Assembly (NCBI GenBank): GCA_031119475.1
Contig: JAVHXV010000001.1
Location: forward strand, 372,001 to 436,000
Origin: Pedobacter sp.
GTDB taxonomy: Bacteria; Bacteroidota; Bacteroidia; Sphingobacteriales; Sphingobacteriaceae
Direction: 5' to 3'
Length of the DNA: 64,000 bases
The translations under genes were made by a program, and so were the position numbers. Shown here piece after piece: positions 25,554-34,479 of this stretch; positions within the stretch are counted from its first letter, which is position 1; each line of letters opens with the position of its first letter. The notes under the pieces were generated by a model. It saw only the letters and a list, made by a program, of their open reading frames with translations, had not been told where the DNA came from and searched no databases.

Positions 25554-28292
25554 ATGAGGAATTTTCTTTTTTTCTTGCTCTGCTCCGTTTTCATAACAGC
25601 AAACACTTTTGCGGCAGAAAGCAAAACAGTGGTCGTTTCTGGCGTTGCTTCCAAACGGGTACACTTTGGTGCAGGTAAGTTGAAAACTGCTTTATCCACC
25701 TATCATTATCAGGCCAGGTTGCTTGTGGTGAACAAAAGCGATTACAAAAAGTCTGCTTTAGGGCAGATTGTTGTCCTGGAATCTACCGATCAGGTATTGG
25801 CCCAACAACTTCCCACTGCCCTTATCGAACGGGCAAAAAAGGCTGGTAAAGAAGGTTTTCTAATCAGCAGCCTGCCCAATGGAACCATCTATGTAATTGG
25901 TGCAGATGCCTCTGGAACACTATATGGATGTTTGGCCTTGATCGATCAATTAAAGGACAAGCATCAACTGCCCAAAAAGATCGACCTGACCGACCGCCCG
26001 CAGATGGTGCTCCGCGGAACATGCATTGGCCTTCAAAAGCCCGATTACCTTCCTGGAAGGGATGTCTACGAGTATCCCTATACGCCCGAGACTTTCCCGT
26101 GGCTATACGACAAACAGTTGTGGATCAGGTACCTGGACATGATGGTCGATAACCGTTATAACTCCCTGTATCTTTGGAACGGCCATCCTTTTTCATCTTT
26201 GGTCAAGCTCAAAGAATATCCCTATGCGCTGGAAGTGAGCGAAGAAACCTTCAAAAAAAACGAGGAGATCTTCCGCTTCATTACCAATGAGGCCGATAAG
26301 CGGGGCATTTGGGTCATCCAGATGTTCTACAACATCCTCATCCCAAAACCTTTTGCAGAAAAACACGGACTGAAGACCCAAGACCGCAACCGGCCGATTG
26401 TTCCGATCATTGCCGATTATACCCGAAAATCGATTGCGGCCTTCGTCCAAAAATATCCTAACGTGGGTTTGATGGTTGCTTTAGGTGAGGCAATGGAAGG
26501 CGTTGGGCAAGATGATGTTAACTGGTTTACAAAAACCATTATCCCGGGTGTGCAGGACGGACTTAAGGCTGCCGGCATCAAAAATGAACCGCCCATTGTG
26601 TTGAGGGCACACGATACCGATGCCCCAATGGTGATGGCTGCGGCATTGCCCTTGTACAAGAACCTGTATACGGAGGCCAAATTTAACGGGGAGGCCTTAA
26701 CAACTTACGCGCCGCGTGGCAGCTGGGCCGAACTGCACCGCAAACTGGCCGATATCGGAACCGTACAGATCGGAAACGTACATATCCTGGCCAACCTCGA
26801 GCCCTTTAGGTACGGGTCTGCAGATTTTATCCAAAAATCTGTACAGGGCATGCACCAGATCATGCACGGCAATGGCCTCCATCTTTACCCACAGGCCTCT
26901 TATTGGGATTGGCCGTACACGGCAGACCAGGTGAAAGGCAGGCAGCTGCAGATCGATCGCGACTGGATCTGGTACCAGGAATGGGCCCGGTATGCCTGGA
27001 ATGCTGATCGCAACCGTGCCGGTGAAATTACCTATTGGGGAAAGGAACTGGCCGCCAAATATGGTACTTCCCTTAACAGTGGAAAGGCAATTTTGAATGC
27101 CTATGAAGAATCGGGGGAGATTTCGCCCAAACTGCTCCGTCGATATGGCATTACCGATGGCAACCGGCAGACCCTAACGCTGGGGATGCTGATGACCCAG
27201 TTGATCAATCCCTATCGATATGGCCTGTTTACGCTGCTCTACGAATCTGAAGCTCCCGAAGGCGAAATGATCATCGATTACGCAGAAAAGGAATGGAACA
27301 AACAACCACATGTGGGCGAAACACCTATACAGATTGCCAATGAAGTGGTCGAACATGGCAAGAAAGCCCTAACGGCCATCAATACGGTTACGGCCGTAAC
27401 CAAAAATAAGGCAGAATTCAATCGCCTAAAGAACGACATGTACTGCTATGATGCCATGGCCAATTTTTATGCCGAAAAGGTGAAGGCAGCGCTATGGGTA
27501 TTGCGGTATAAATATTCGAACAATATCGCCGACCTGGAAAAAGCAGTGCCCTCACTGCAAAAAAGCGTTGATTTTTACGCCCAACTCGTTAAGCTTACCG
27601 AAAACACCTATCGCTATGCGAACAGCATGCAGACCAAACAGCGTAAGATCCCGATGCGTGGGGTTGACCGAACATTTATTACCTGGAAAGAAATGTTGCC
27701 CGTGTTTACCAAAGAACTAAACCATTTTAAACGGAGCATCGACTCGCTAAAGGCCATTAAACCTGGAACTGTAAACGCAGTCAAGCCTTATCAGAACGCC
27801 CCGGTACAGATCTTGTCCAACCTGGGCATCAATTATCAGGTACAGCCATTGGCCACTGTCTTTACCGATACGGCTGCCCAGATTGTGGCCGTTGCGCCAG
27901 AACTGGTGGGTCTGAACGGACTTAAATATGCCAAAGGAAATCAGGTGGTTAATGGTACGGAGATCAAGTTCAGCTCGAGTATACCCGTTAAAGTATTGGT
28001 TGGGTTTTTTAACGGAAAAGATAAACATGATTTGCCGCCGCCACAGCTTGAAATCGATGCCAGTGCAAACAATTATGGGCAGGCCGAGATCAAGATCTCC
28101 AATGCCGTCGTGGTAAAAGGATCTGCTCCCGTAAATGTGCACAGCTATTCGTTCCAGGCGGGTACGCATACTTTAACCTTGGGCAAGGGTGCTTGTCTGG
28201 TGTTGGGATTTATAGACGATCGGCAACAGATCAGGATCTATAACGCGGGTCTTGATGGCAGGGGCAAAGACATCGATTGGTTATTTGAATAA
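25554..28292 (+). CDS. Large exported glycoside hydrolase, GH67/alpha-glucuronidase-like architecture
   Basis: The 912-residue protein has a Sec signal peptide (cleavage near ANTFA-AES). Residues about 25-135 look like the GH20b-type N-terminal domain found ahead of GH67, GH20 and GH84 barrels, with YVIGADASGTLYGCLALIDQ as its signature. A TIM barrel should follow, with LRGTCIGLQKP, NRYNSLYLWNGHPF, VGLMVALGEAMEG, and an RYAWNADRNRAGEITYW motif similar to the AWNP segment of alpha-glucuronidases. A C-terminal beta domain ends the protein. I cannot name the family or catalytic residues with certainty; an exo-acting uronidase on pectin side chains fits the neighbours. It is first in a tightly packed hydrolase operon. 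Confidence 0.7.
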   Translation: MRNFLFFLLCSVFITANTFAAESKTVVVSGVASKRVHFGAGKLKTALSTYHYQARLLVVNKSDYKKSALGQIVVLESTDQVLAQQLPTALIERAKKAGKEGFLISSLPNGTIYVIGADASGTLYGCLALIDQLKDKHQLPKKIDLTDRPQMVLRGTCIGLQKPDYLPGRDVYEYPYTPETFPWLYDKQLWIRYLDMMVDNRYNSLYLWNGHPFSSLVKLKEYPYALEVSEETFKKNEEIFRFITNEADKRGIWVIQMFYNILIPKPFAEKHGLKTQDRNRPIVPIIADYTRKSIAAFVQKYPNVGLMVALGEAMEGVGQDDVNWFTKTIIPGVQDGLKAAGIKNEPPIVLRAHDTDAPMVMAAALPLYKNLYTEAKFNGEALTTYAPRGSWAELHRKLADIGTVQIGNVHILANLEPFRYGSADFIQKSVQGMHQIMHGNGLHLYPQASYWDWPYTADQVKGRQLQIDRDWIWYQEWARYAWNADRNRAGEITYWGKELAAKYGTSLNSGKAILNAYEESGEISPKLLRRYGITDGNRQTLTLGMLMTQLINPYRYGLFTLLYESEAPEGEMIIDYAEKEWNKQPHVGETPIQIANEVVEHGKKALTAINTVTAVTKNKAEFNRLKNDMYCYDAMANFYAEKVKAALWVLRYKYSNNIADLEKAVPSLQKSVDFYAQLVKLTENTYRYANSMQTKQRKIPMRGVDRTFITWKEMLPVFTKELNHFKRSIDSLKAIKPGTVNAVKPYQNAPVQILSNLGINYQVQPLATVFTDTAAQIVAVAPELVGLNGLKYAKGNQVVNGTEIKFSSSIPVKVLVGFFNGKDKHDLPPPQLEIDASANNYGQAEIKISNAVVVKGSAPVNVHSYSFQAGTHTLTLGKGACLVLGFIDDRQQIRIYNAGLDGRGKDIDWLFE

Positions 28293-29842
28293 TGATGAAG
28301 CAAGCAAAATATATCATCCTACTGATCTTGGGCTTGTCCGTGCAAATGGCAGGGGCACAGCAGAAAGATGCACACCTAGCGTCCAAGCTCCATCGGTACG
28401 TCAGTTATTTCAATGGACTGGATACCGAAGCGGTCAGGAATTTTGTACCCAATGCAGGCGCCGAAAAATGGCTATCGGCCAATATCCCGCTTTTGGATTG
28501 CCCCGATCAGGTTATCGAACAAAATTATTACTACCGTTGGTGGACGTTCCGCAAGCACCTGGTCAAAACACCCGATGGCTTTATTTTTACAGAGTTCATC
28601 GAGCCGGTCAAACACGCGGGCAAGTACAATTCCATCAGCTGTGCTCTGGGCCATCACCTGTATGAAGGCCGATGGCTAAAAGAGCAGAGCTATCTTAAGG
28701 ATTACATTAATTTCTGGCTCTTTAAGGCCGATGTTGGTGAAACCAAGCCCCGCTTTCATCAGTTCAGCAGTTGGGTAGACGATGCGGTATTGCAGCAGTA
28801 CAAGGTCAATCCCGATCTTTCCTACCTCAGGTCGATATGGGAGGCACTAGATCTTGATTTTAAAAAATGGGAAACTGAGCGCAAACTAAAAAACGGCCTG
28901 TTCTGGCAGCATGATGTGAAAGATGGGATGGAGGAATCGGTGAGCGGTTCGAGGCGTGAGCAGAACATGCGCCCCACCATCAACAGTTACATGTATGGCA
29001 ATGCCCTGGCGCTGTCTGCCATCGCCAAGCTGTTGGGCAATCCAAAGCAGGGTGCAGCCTATCAAGTTAAAGCGGAGGAGTTGAAAAAAATGGTATCCGA
29101 TAGCCTATGGGATGGCCAATCGCAATTTTTTAAGACCAGGTTGGCCAAAGGCGGATTGGCAAAAGCCCGGGAGGCCATCGGCTTTATCCCATGGGATTTT
29201 AACCTGCCTACCGATGCCCTGCAATCTGCGGCAGCCTGGGACCAATTGTTGGATACCGCCGGATTTAATGCGCCCTGGGGCCTCACCACGGCCGAGCGCC
29301 GCGAGCCTACCTTCAGGACCCGTGGTTCGGGGCACAGTTGTGAGTGGGACGGCGCGCTATGGCCTTTCGCTACCTCGCAGACCTTAAAAGGGCTCTCCAA
29401 TCTGTTGAACAACTATCAGCACCATGGCAAAATGACCCCGGCCGTATTTTATGAACAATTGCACCGTTATGCGGCATCGCACCAAAAAAACGGAAAACCT
29501 TATATTGGCGAATACCAGGATGAAAAAACCGGCGAATGGCTAAAGGGAGACAATCCGAGGAGCAGTTTCTATAACCATTCTACCTTTTGCGACCTGGTGA
29601 TCAGCGACCTGATCGGCATCAAGCCCCGATTGGATTCGGTGCTGGAGATCAGTCCGCTGCTGCCCAAGGGCAAATGGGACTGGTTCATGCTTAAGAACGT
29701 ATCCTATCATGGAAAAATGCTTACTTTGATCTGGGACAAGAACGGAACCAAATATAAACTTGGCAAAGGCTTCCAAATATGGGCAAACGGAAAACGGCTG
29801 TACTCGGGAGCGCAATTGAAACCAGTCCTAGTTAAATTGTAA
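28292..29842 (+). CDS. Exported (alpha/alpha)6-barrel hydrolase, MGH1/GH63-like
   Basis: The ATG shares one base with the preceding stop (TAATG). The 516-residue product has a signal peptide ending near MAGAQ. The body resembles MGH1-like/GH63-type (alpha/alpha)6 glycosidases: YYYRWWTFRKHL, the NSYMYGNALALSAIAKLLG helix, FIPWDFNLP, GSGHSCEWDGALWPFATSQT and a late NHSTFCDLVISDLIG. GH63 and related barrels use an Asp or Glu pair; the SCEWDGALWP segment is the likeliest active-site strand. Substrate is not determined. Co-transcription with GH28, GH95 and GH2 genes suggests a role in dismantling a branched pectic or xyloglucan-type glycan. Confidence 0.72.
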   Translation: MMKQAKYIILLILGLSVQMAGAQQKDAHLASKLHRYVSYFNGLDTEAVRNFVPNAGAEKWLSANIPLLDCPDQVIEQNYYYRWWTFRKHLVKTPDGFIFTEFIEPVKHAGKYNSISCALGHHLYEGRWLKEQSYLKDYINFWLFKADVGETKPRFHQFSSWVDDAVLQQYKVNPDLSYLRSIWEALDLDFKKWETERKLKNGLFWQHDVKDGMEESVSGSRREQNMRPTINSYMYGNALALSAIAKLLGNPKQGAAYQVKAEELKKMVSDSLWDGQSQFFKTRLAKGGLAKAREAIGFIPWDFNLPTDALQSAAAWDQLLDTAGFNAPWGLTTAERREPTFRTRGSGHSCEWDGALWPFATSQTLKGLSNLLNNYQHHGKMTPAVFYEQLHRYAASHQKNGKPYIGEYQDEKTGEWLKGDNPRSSFYNHSTFCDLVISDLIGIKPRLDSVLEISPLLPKGKWDWFMLKNVSYHGKMLTLIWDKNGTKYKLGKGFQIWANGKRLYSGAQLKPVLVKL

Positions 29843-29855
29843 TCTTTAAGACAAA

Positions 29856-30101
29856 GCCACCGATAACACAGATGAACACGGATAGGTAAGAGTATAGTAA
29901 AAAATAAGTATCTGTGCCTATCTGTGGTGACTTGCACACCGATAACACAGATGAACACGGATAGATAGGAGTATAGCAAAAAATAAGTATCTGTGCCTAT
30001 CTGTGCCATCAATGGTGACTTGCACACCGATAACACAGATGAACACGGATAGGTCTGGGCATAGTAAAAAATAAGTATCTGTGCCATCAGTGGTGAATTA
30101 T
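29856..30101. repeat. Three tandem copies of an imperfect palindromic unit (79/88-bp period)
   Basis: The segment CGATAACACAGATGAACACG recurs at 29861, 29940 and 30028. Each copy is followed by an A-rich centre and ATCTGTGCCTATCTGTG-type sequence, which is a rough reverse complement of the left arm, so each unit can fold as a long imperfect hairpin. The third interval is longer because of a 9-bp insertion. The block separates the GH63-like and GH28 genes inside the operon and ends about 15 bp before the GH28 ATG. Confidence 0.82.
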
Positions 30102-30115
30102 AGCTTTTAAAAAAT

Positions 30116-31669
30116 ATGAAAAAGATATATTTGATGTTAATTTTTGTGGTTTTGTATGTCAATGTCAACGCCCAGACCTACTTCAATGTACTCGATTATG
30201 GGGCAAAAAACGATAGCTCCAAATTGTGTACCCCAGCCATCAGAAATGCCATTGGCGCGGCGGTAAAAAAAGGTGGCGGCACCATCTATTTCCCTGCCGG
30301 AAAATACCTGACCGGGGCAATTGAACTGAAAAGCAACATCACCATCCTGATCGATGCGGGTGCCGAACTGCATTTTAGCGATAATTTCGACGATTACCTG
30401 CCCATGGTCAAATCCCGGTATGAAGGGGTAGACGTCACCAGCTTTTCTCCGCTATTCTATGCCTATAAGGCCGAGAACATTGCCATAAAGGGCCGCGGAC
30501 TGATCAATGGACATGGCAAAAAATGGTGGGATTTTGTTGAGGGCTACAGGGAGGGCCAGCCACGTTCCAAATGGCAGCTCCAATTTGACCAGCTGAACAA
30601 GGATATCCTTTTGCCAGACGACCCGAAGCAAATGAAACGGGGCTTCCTGCGTCCGCCTTTCATCCAGCCCATGTACTGCAAAAATGTACAGATCGAAGGC
30701 ATTACGATCATCAACTCGCCATTCTGGACCGTCAACCCAGAGTTCTGCGAAAATGTGACCATCCATGCGGTGACCATCCAAAACCCGCATTCGCCCAATA
30801 CCGATGGCATCAATCCCGAATCGTGCAAGAATGTGCACATTTCCGATTGCCACATCAGCGTGGGCGACGACTGCATCACCATTAAATCTGGAAAGGATGC
30901 CCCCGGCCGAAAAATGGCGGCCCCTGCAGAAAACTATACCATTACCAACTGCACCATGCTTTCTGGACATGGCGGCGTCGTCATCGGCAGCGAGATGAGC
31001 GGCGATGTGCGCAAGATCACCATTTCCAATTGCATCTTTGATGGTACCGAACGCGGGATCAGGATCAAGACCGCCAGGGGGCGGGGCGGCGTGGTCGAAG
31101 AGATCAGGGTAAGCAACATCATCATGAAGAATATCATCGACCAGGCCATCGTGCTCGATATGCAATATGCAAAGACCAGTCCTGAGCCGGTTTCAGAACG
31201 TACGCCCAGGTTTCGGAACATCCATTTCAGCAACATCACCGGACAGGTCAACCAGGCCGGCTACCTGAACGGACTGGAAGAAATGCCCATCGAAAATATT
31301 TCTTTCAATGACATTAACTTTGAAGCAAAGACCGGGTTCAACATCAGCCAGGCCAACCGCATTTCTTTCCACAATGTGGAAGTGAATACAGAGCTCGGTG
31401 CGGCATTGATTGCGTCAAAGGTATCTGAACTTACATTGGATGGATTTAAGAGCTTCAGGCCGCATGCCAATGCGCCTGTCATCGATCTCCGGAATACCAG
31501 TGATGTTTTTCTTTACAACTCCTCACCGATTGCCTCAACAGCAACTTTTTTGAAGCTGAGCGGAAAAGAAACCAAAAATATTACCTTAGGGAATAACAAT
31601 TTTAGGAATGTTAAAACTGCCGTGCAAAAGGAAAGTGAGGTAACGGCCACTCTAGCAGAAATCAGATGA
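30116..31669 (+). CDS. Exported GH28 polygalacturonase-family enzyme
   Basis: The 517-residue protein has a short signal peptide (ending NVNAQ) and a right-handed beta-helix of the GH28 type: FNVLDYGAKND and GGGTIYFPAGKYLTGAI near the start, then the catalytic motifs NTDGINPESC (about 228), VGDDCITIKSG (about 250), SGHGGVVIGSE (about 283) and RIKTARGRGG. These supply the three Asp and the His of the family. GH28 enzymes hydrolyse alpha-1,4-galacturonan, rhamnogalacturonan or related uronic acid links; at this length with a complete N-terminus an exo-acting or rhamnogalacturonan-type enzyme is plausible. Its stop codon overlaps the GH95 start (ATGA). Confidence 0.93.
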   Translation: MKKIYLMLIFVVLYVNVNAQTYFNVLDYGAKNDSSKLCTPAIRNAIGAAVKKGGGTIYFPAGKYLTGAIELKSNITILIDAGAELHFSDNFDDYLPMVKSRYEGVDVTSFSPLFYAYKAENIAIKGRGLINGHGKKWWDFVEGYREGQPRSKWQLQFDQLNKDILLPDDPKQMKRGFLRPPFIQPMYCKNVQIEGITIINSPFWTVNPEFCENVTIHAVTIQNPHSPNTDGINPESCKNVHISDCHISVGDDCITIKSGKDAPGRKMAAPAENYTITNCTMLSGHGGVVIGSEMSGDVRKITISNCIFDGTERGIRIKTARGRGGVVEEIRVSNIIMKNIIDQAIVLDMQYAKTSPEPVSERTPRFRNIHFSNITGQVNQAGYLNGLEEMPIENISFNDINFEAKTGFNISQANRISFHNVEVNTELGAALIASKVSELTLDGFKSFRPHANAPVIDLRNTSDVFLYNSSPIASTATFLKLSGKETKNITLGNNNFRNVKTAVQKESEVTATLAEIR

Positions 31670-34479
31670 CCATGAAGATCAGGCTACGTTCATTTCTTTT
31701 TCTATTGCTGGTCGGCACGACGGGTTTTGCCCAACAGAGCCATTACCAGCTGTGGTACAAACAGCCTGCCCAAAAATGGACAGATGCGCTCCCCATCGGC
31801 AATGGCAGGCTGGGGGCCATGATCTTTGGCCAAGTGGCTCACGATCGGCTACAATTTAACGAAGAGACCCTATGGTCTGGCGGGCCCAGAAATTATAACC
31901 TAGAGGGCGCGTCTGCTGCGCTGCCAGAAATCAGAAAGCTCTTGGCGGCCGGAAAACAAAAAGAAGCCGAAGAGTTGGCCCAGGCCCAATTTATGGGCAC
32001 GCAGAGCGAGGCAGGCGACCGTAAGGTCTGGGACGAAGCCATGCGGGCAGGCAAGGGGATCACGGGCAATCCGGCGCTGCCCAATTACGACGATCGGAAC
32101 TGGAAAACGATCACCGTACCCTCCTATGAGGGCTGGGAAGCCGTTGGGCTCCAGAATATTGATGGCGCAGTCTGGTTCCGCACCACCTTTGAGGTGCCCG
32201 AAAATTGGAAGGGGAAAGACCTCGTGCTCGACCTCAACCGTATCCGCGACCAGGATTTTACTTATGTGAACGGCAGTTTGGTCGGGCATACGGCCACCGC
32301 GGATCCCAGAAAATATACAATACCCGCCAAACTGATCAGGGTGGGCAAAAATAGCCTTTCCATCCAGGTGCTCAACTATTACGATAAGGGTGGTCTGGCG
32401 GGCTACAAAGATGCCAGCAGGCCCATTGGCATCTACCCACAGGGCGGATCGATGGCCAACGGCATCTCATTGGTCAAAAAATGGAAATACAAGATACAGG
32501 ATACCGAGCCGCCGGCCGTTGCGCAATATCAGGCCAGCTATCAGCCCTTTGGCAATCTGGAACTTCATTTCAAACACTCATCAGCTTATACCAATTACAG
32601 GCGCACCCTCGACCTCAATACGGCAATCGCCACCACGAGCTACACCGTAAGCGGTACGCACTATGTGAGGGAGTATTTTGCCAGTCAGCCCCATCAGGCC
32701 ATTGCCGTGCACCTAACGGCCAATCGCAGGCATGCGATCACGGTTGATGCATCCCTGTCGAGCCCACACCTACATGCGCAGCTCAAGGCCCTAGACCAAC
32801 ATACGCTCTCCATCACTTTTTACGTAAAAGATGGGGCCTTAAAGGGCGAAAGCAGGCTGACCGCCGTGGTCAAAAACGGAACGGTGAAGCTGGTGGGGCA
32901 TCAGATCAGCATCGTCAACGCCGACGAGGTTACGTTCTGGTTAACTGCTGGCACCAATTTTATCAATGATTCTGAGGTAAACGGAAATCCGGCCACGGCC
33001 AACACCAAGGCACTGGCAGCGCTCAAAGGTAAAACCTACGAGGCGGTAAAGGCAGCGCACGTTGCAGAATATCAGTCCTATTATCATGCATTTGATCTGA
33101 GCTTGGGCAGCCCGATCTTCGATCAGCAGCCAACGGATGAGCGTATCGAGAAATTTGCCAGCCAGAACGATCCCAATTTCGCCGCCCTGTATGTGCAATA
33201 TGCCCGCTACCTGCTCATTTCCAGTTCGCGGCCGGGAACACAGCCGGCCAACCTCCAGGGCATCTGGAACGAACTGCTTTCGCCACCATGGGGGAGCAAA
33301 TATACCACCAACATCAACCTGGAAATGAACTATTGGCCAAGTGAAGTGCTCAACCTGCCCGGCCTGAACGAACCCCTGTTCTCCAAGATGAGGGCCTTGG
33401 CCAAGAAAGGGCAAGAAACCGCCAAAACCTATTACAACGCCAGTGGCTGGGTATTGCACCACAATACCGACCTGTGGAATGGTACGGCACCGATCAATGC
33501 CTCCAACCATGGCATTTGGGTGGGCGGTGGTGCCTGGCTGGGCCAACACCTTTGGGAGCATTACCTTTTTGGCAGGGACAGGCAGTTTCTGGCCAATGAG
33601 GCCTATCCGTTAATGAAAGGTGCCGCATTGTTCTTTGTCGATTTTTTGGTCAAGGACCCCAAAACAGGCTGGCTGATCAGCACGCCCTCCAATTCTCCCG
33701 AAAACGGGGGCCTAGTGGCCGGGCCGACCATGGACCACCAATTGGTCCGCTCGCTGTTCCTAAACTGCATTGCGGCAGCCGAAGAATTGAAGACAGATGA
33801 ACCCTTCCGAAAGCTGCTCAAAGAAAAGGTAGCCCAGATTGCCCCAAACCAGATCGGCAGGTATGGGCAACTGCAGGAATGGCTGGAAGATAAGGATGAT
33901 ACCACCAACAAGCACCGCCACGTTTCGCACCTGTGGGGAGTGTACCCCGGCAACGACATCAGTTGGGACAAAGATCCAAAAATGATGGAAGCCGCCAAAC
34001 AATCGCTGATCTATCGTGGCGATGAAGCTACGGGATGGAGCCTCGCCTGGAAGATCAATTGGTGGGCCCGCTTCAGGGATGGCGAACATGCCCTCAAACT
34101 GATCAACATGCTCATTAGGCCCGCTACGGCCAACGGTGCCGGATCGTATGTGAACCTGTTCGATGCCCATCCGCCTTTCCAGATCGATGGCAACTTTGGC
34201 GGAGCGGCCGGCATTGCAGAAATGCTCGTGCAGAGCCATGAAAAATACATCGACATCCTGCCCGCACTGCCCTTAAGCTGGCCACAGGGCGAAGTAAGGG
34301 GGCTACGCGCCAGGGGCGGATTTGACATCACCATGAAATGGAACAATGGCCGATTGGAGTCATTGGCCATCCATTCAACCATTGGCGGCAACTGCATCAT
34401 CCGCTATCAGCATAACGTGGTGAGCATCGCTACCGAAGCCGGAAAAACCTATCACCTAAACGGAGAGCTGAAGCCATGA
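31666..34479 (+). CDS. Exported GH95 alpha-L-fucosidase/galactosidase with inserted sugar-binding-like domain
   Basis: The 937-residue enzyme has a signal peptide and the GH95 N-domain motifs WTDALPIGNGRLGAMIFG and NEETLWSGGPRNY. Catalytic-domain signatures include the NINLEMNYWP motif (two Asn, about 549-556), LQEWLEDKDD (general-acid Glu region) and HPPFQIDGNFGG (Asp). GH95 enzymes remove alpha-1,2-L-fucose, some alpha-L-galactose. Family members are usually near 780-820 residues; here about 170 extra residues (roughly 112-285) interrupt the N-domain, and the insert (NWKTITVPSYEG, GAVWFRTTFEVP, YVNGSLVGHT, NSLSIQVLNYY) looks like a galactose-binding-type jelly roll. Released L-fucose could be degraded by the divergent operon at 21384-25340. 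Confidence 0.92.
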   Translation: MTMKIRLRSFLFLLLVGTTGFAQQSHYQLWYKQPAQKWTDALPIGNGRLGAMIFGQVAHDRLQFNEETLWSGGPRNYNLEGASAALPEIRKLLAAGKQKEAEELAQAQFMGTQSEAGDRKVWDEAMRAGKGITGNPALPNYDDRNWKTITVPSYEGWEAVGLQNIDGAVWFRTTFEVPENWKGKDLVLDLNRIRDQDFTYVNGSLVGHTATADPRKYTIPAKLIRVGKNSLSIQVLNYYDKGGLAGYKDASRPIGIYPQGGSMANGISLVKKWKYKIQDTEPPAVAQYQASYQPFGNLELHFKHSSAYTNYRRTLDLNTAIATTSYTVSGTHYVREYFASQPHQAIAVHLTANRRHAITVDASLSSPHLHAQLKALDQHTLSITFYVKDGALKGESRLTAVVKNGTVKLVGHQISIVNADEVTFWLTAGTNFINDSEVNGNPATANTKALAALKGKTYEAVKAAHVAEYQSYYHAFDLSLGSPIFDQQPTDERIEKFASQNDPNFAALYVQYARYLLISSSRPGTQPANLQGIWNELLSPPWGSKYTTNINLEMNYWPSEVLNLPGLNEPLFSKMRALAKKGQETAKTYYNASGWVLHHNTDLWNGTAPINASNHGIWVGGGAWLGQHLWEHYLFGRDRQFLANEAYPLMKGAALFFVDFLVKDPKTGWLISTPSNSPENGGLVAGPTMDHQLVRSLFLNCIAAAEELKTDEPFRKLLKEKVAQIAPNQIGRYGQLQEWLEDKDDTTNKHRHVSHLWGVYPGNDISWDKDPKMMEAAKQSLIYRGDEATGWSLAWKINWWARFRDGEHALKLINMLIRPATANGAGSYVNLFDAHPPFQIDGNFGGAAGIAEMLVQSHEKYIDILPALPLSWPQGEVRGLRARGGFDITMKWNNGRLESLAIHSTIGGNCIIRYQHNVVSIATEAGKTYHLNGELKP

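Noticed and set aside
30452..31165. Long open frame on the minus strand opposite the GH28 gene
   Set aside because: It lies fully within a well-supported beta-helix enzyme gene, has no recognisable domain, and its composition follows from the codon use of the sense strand.
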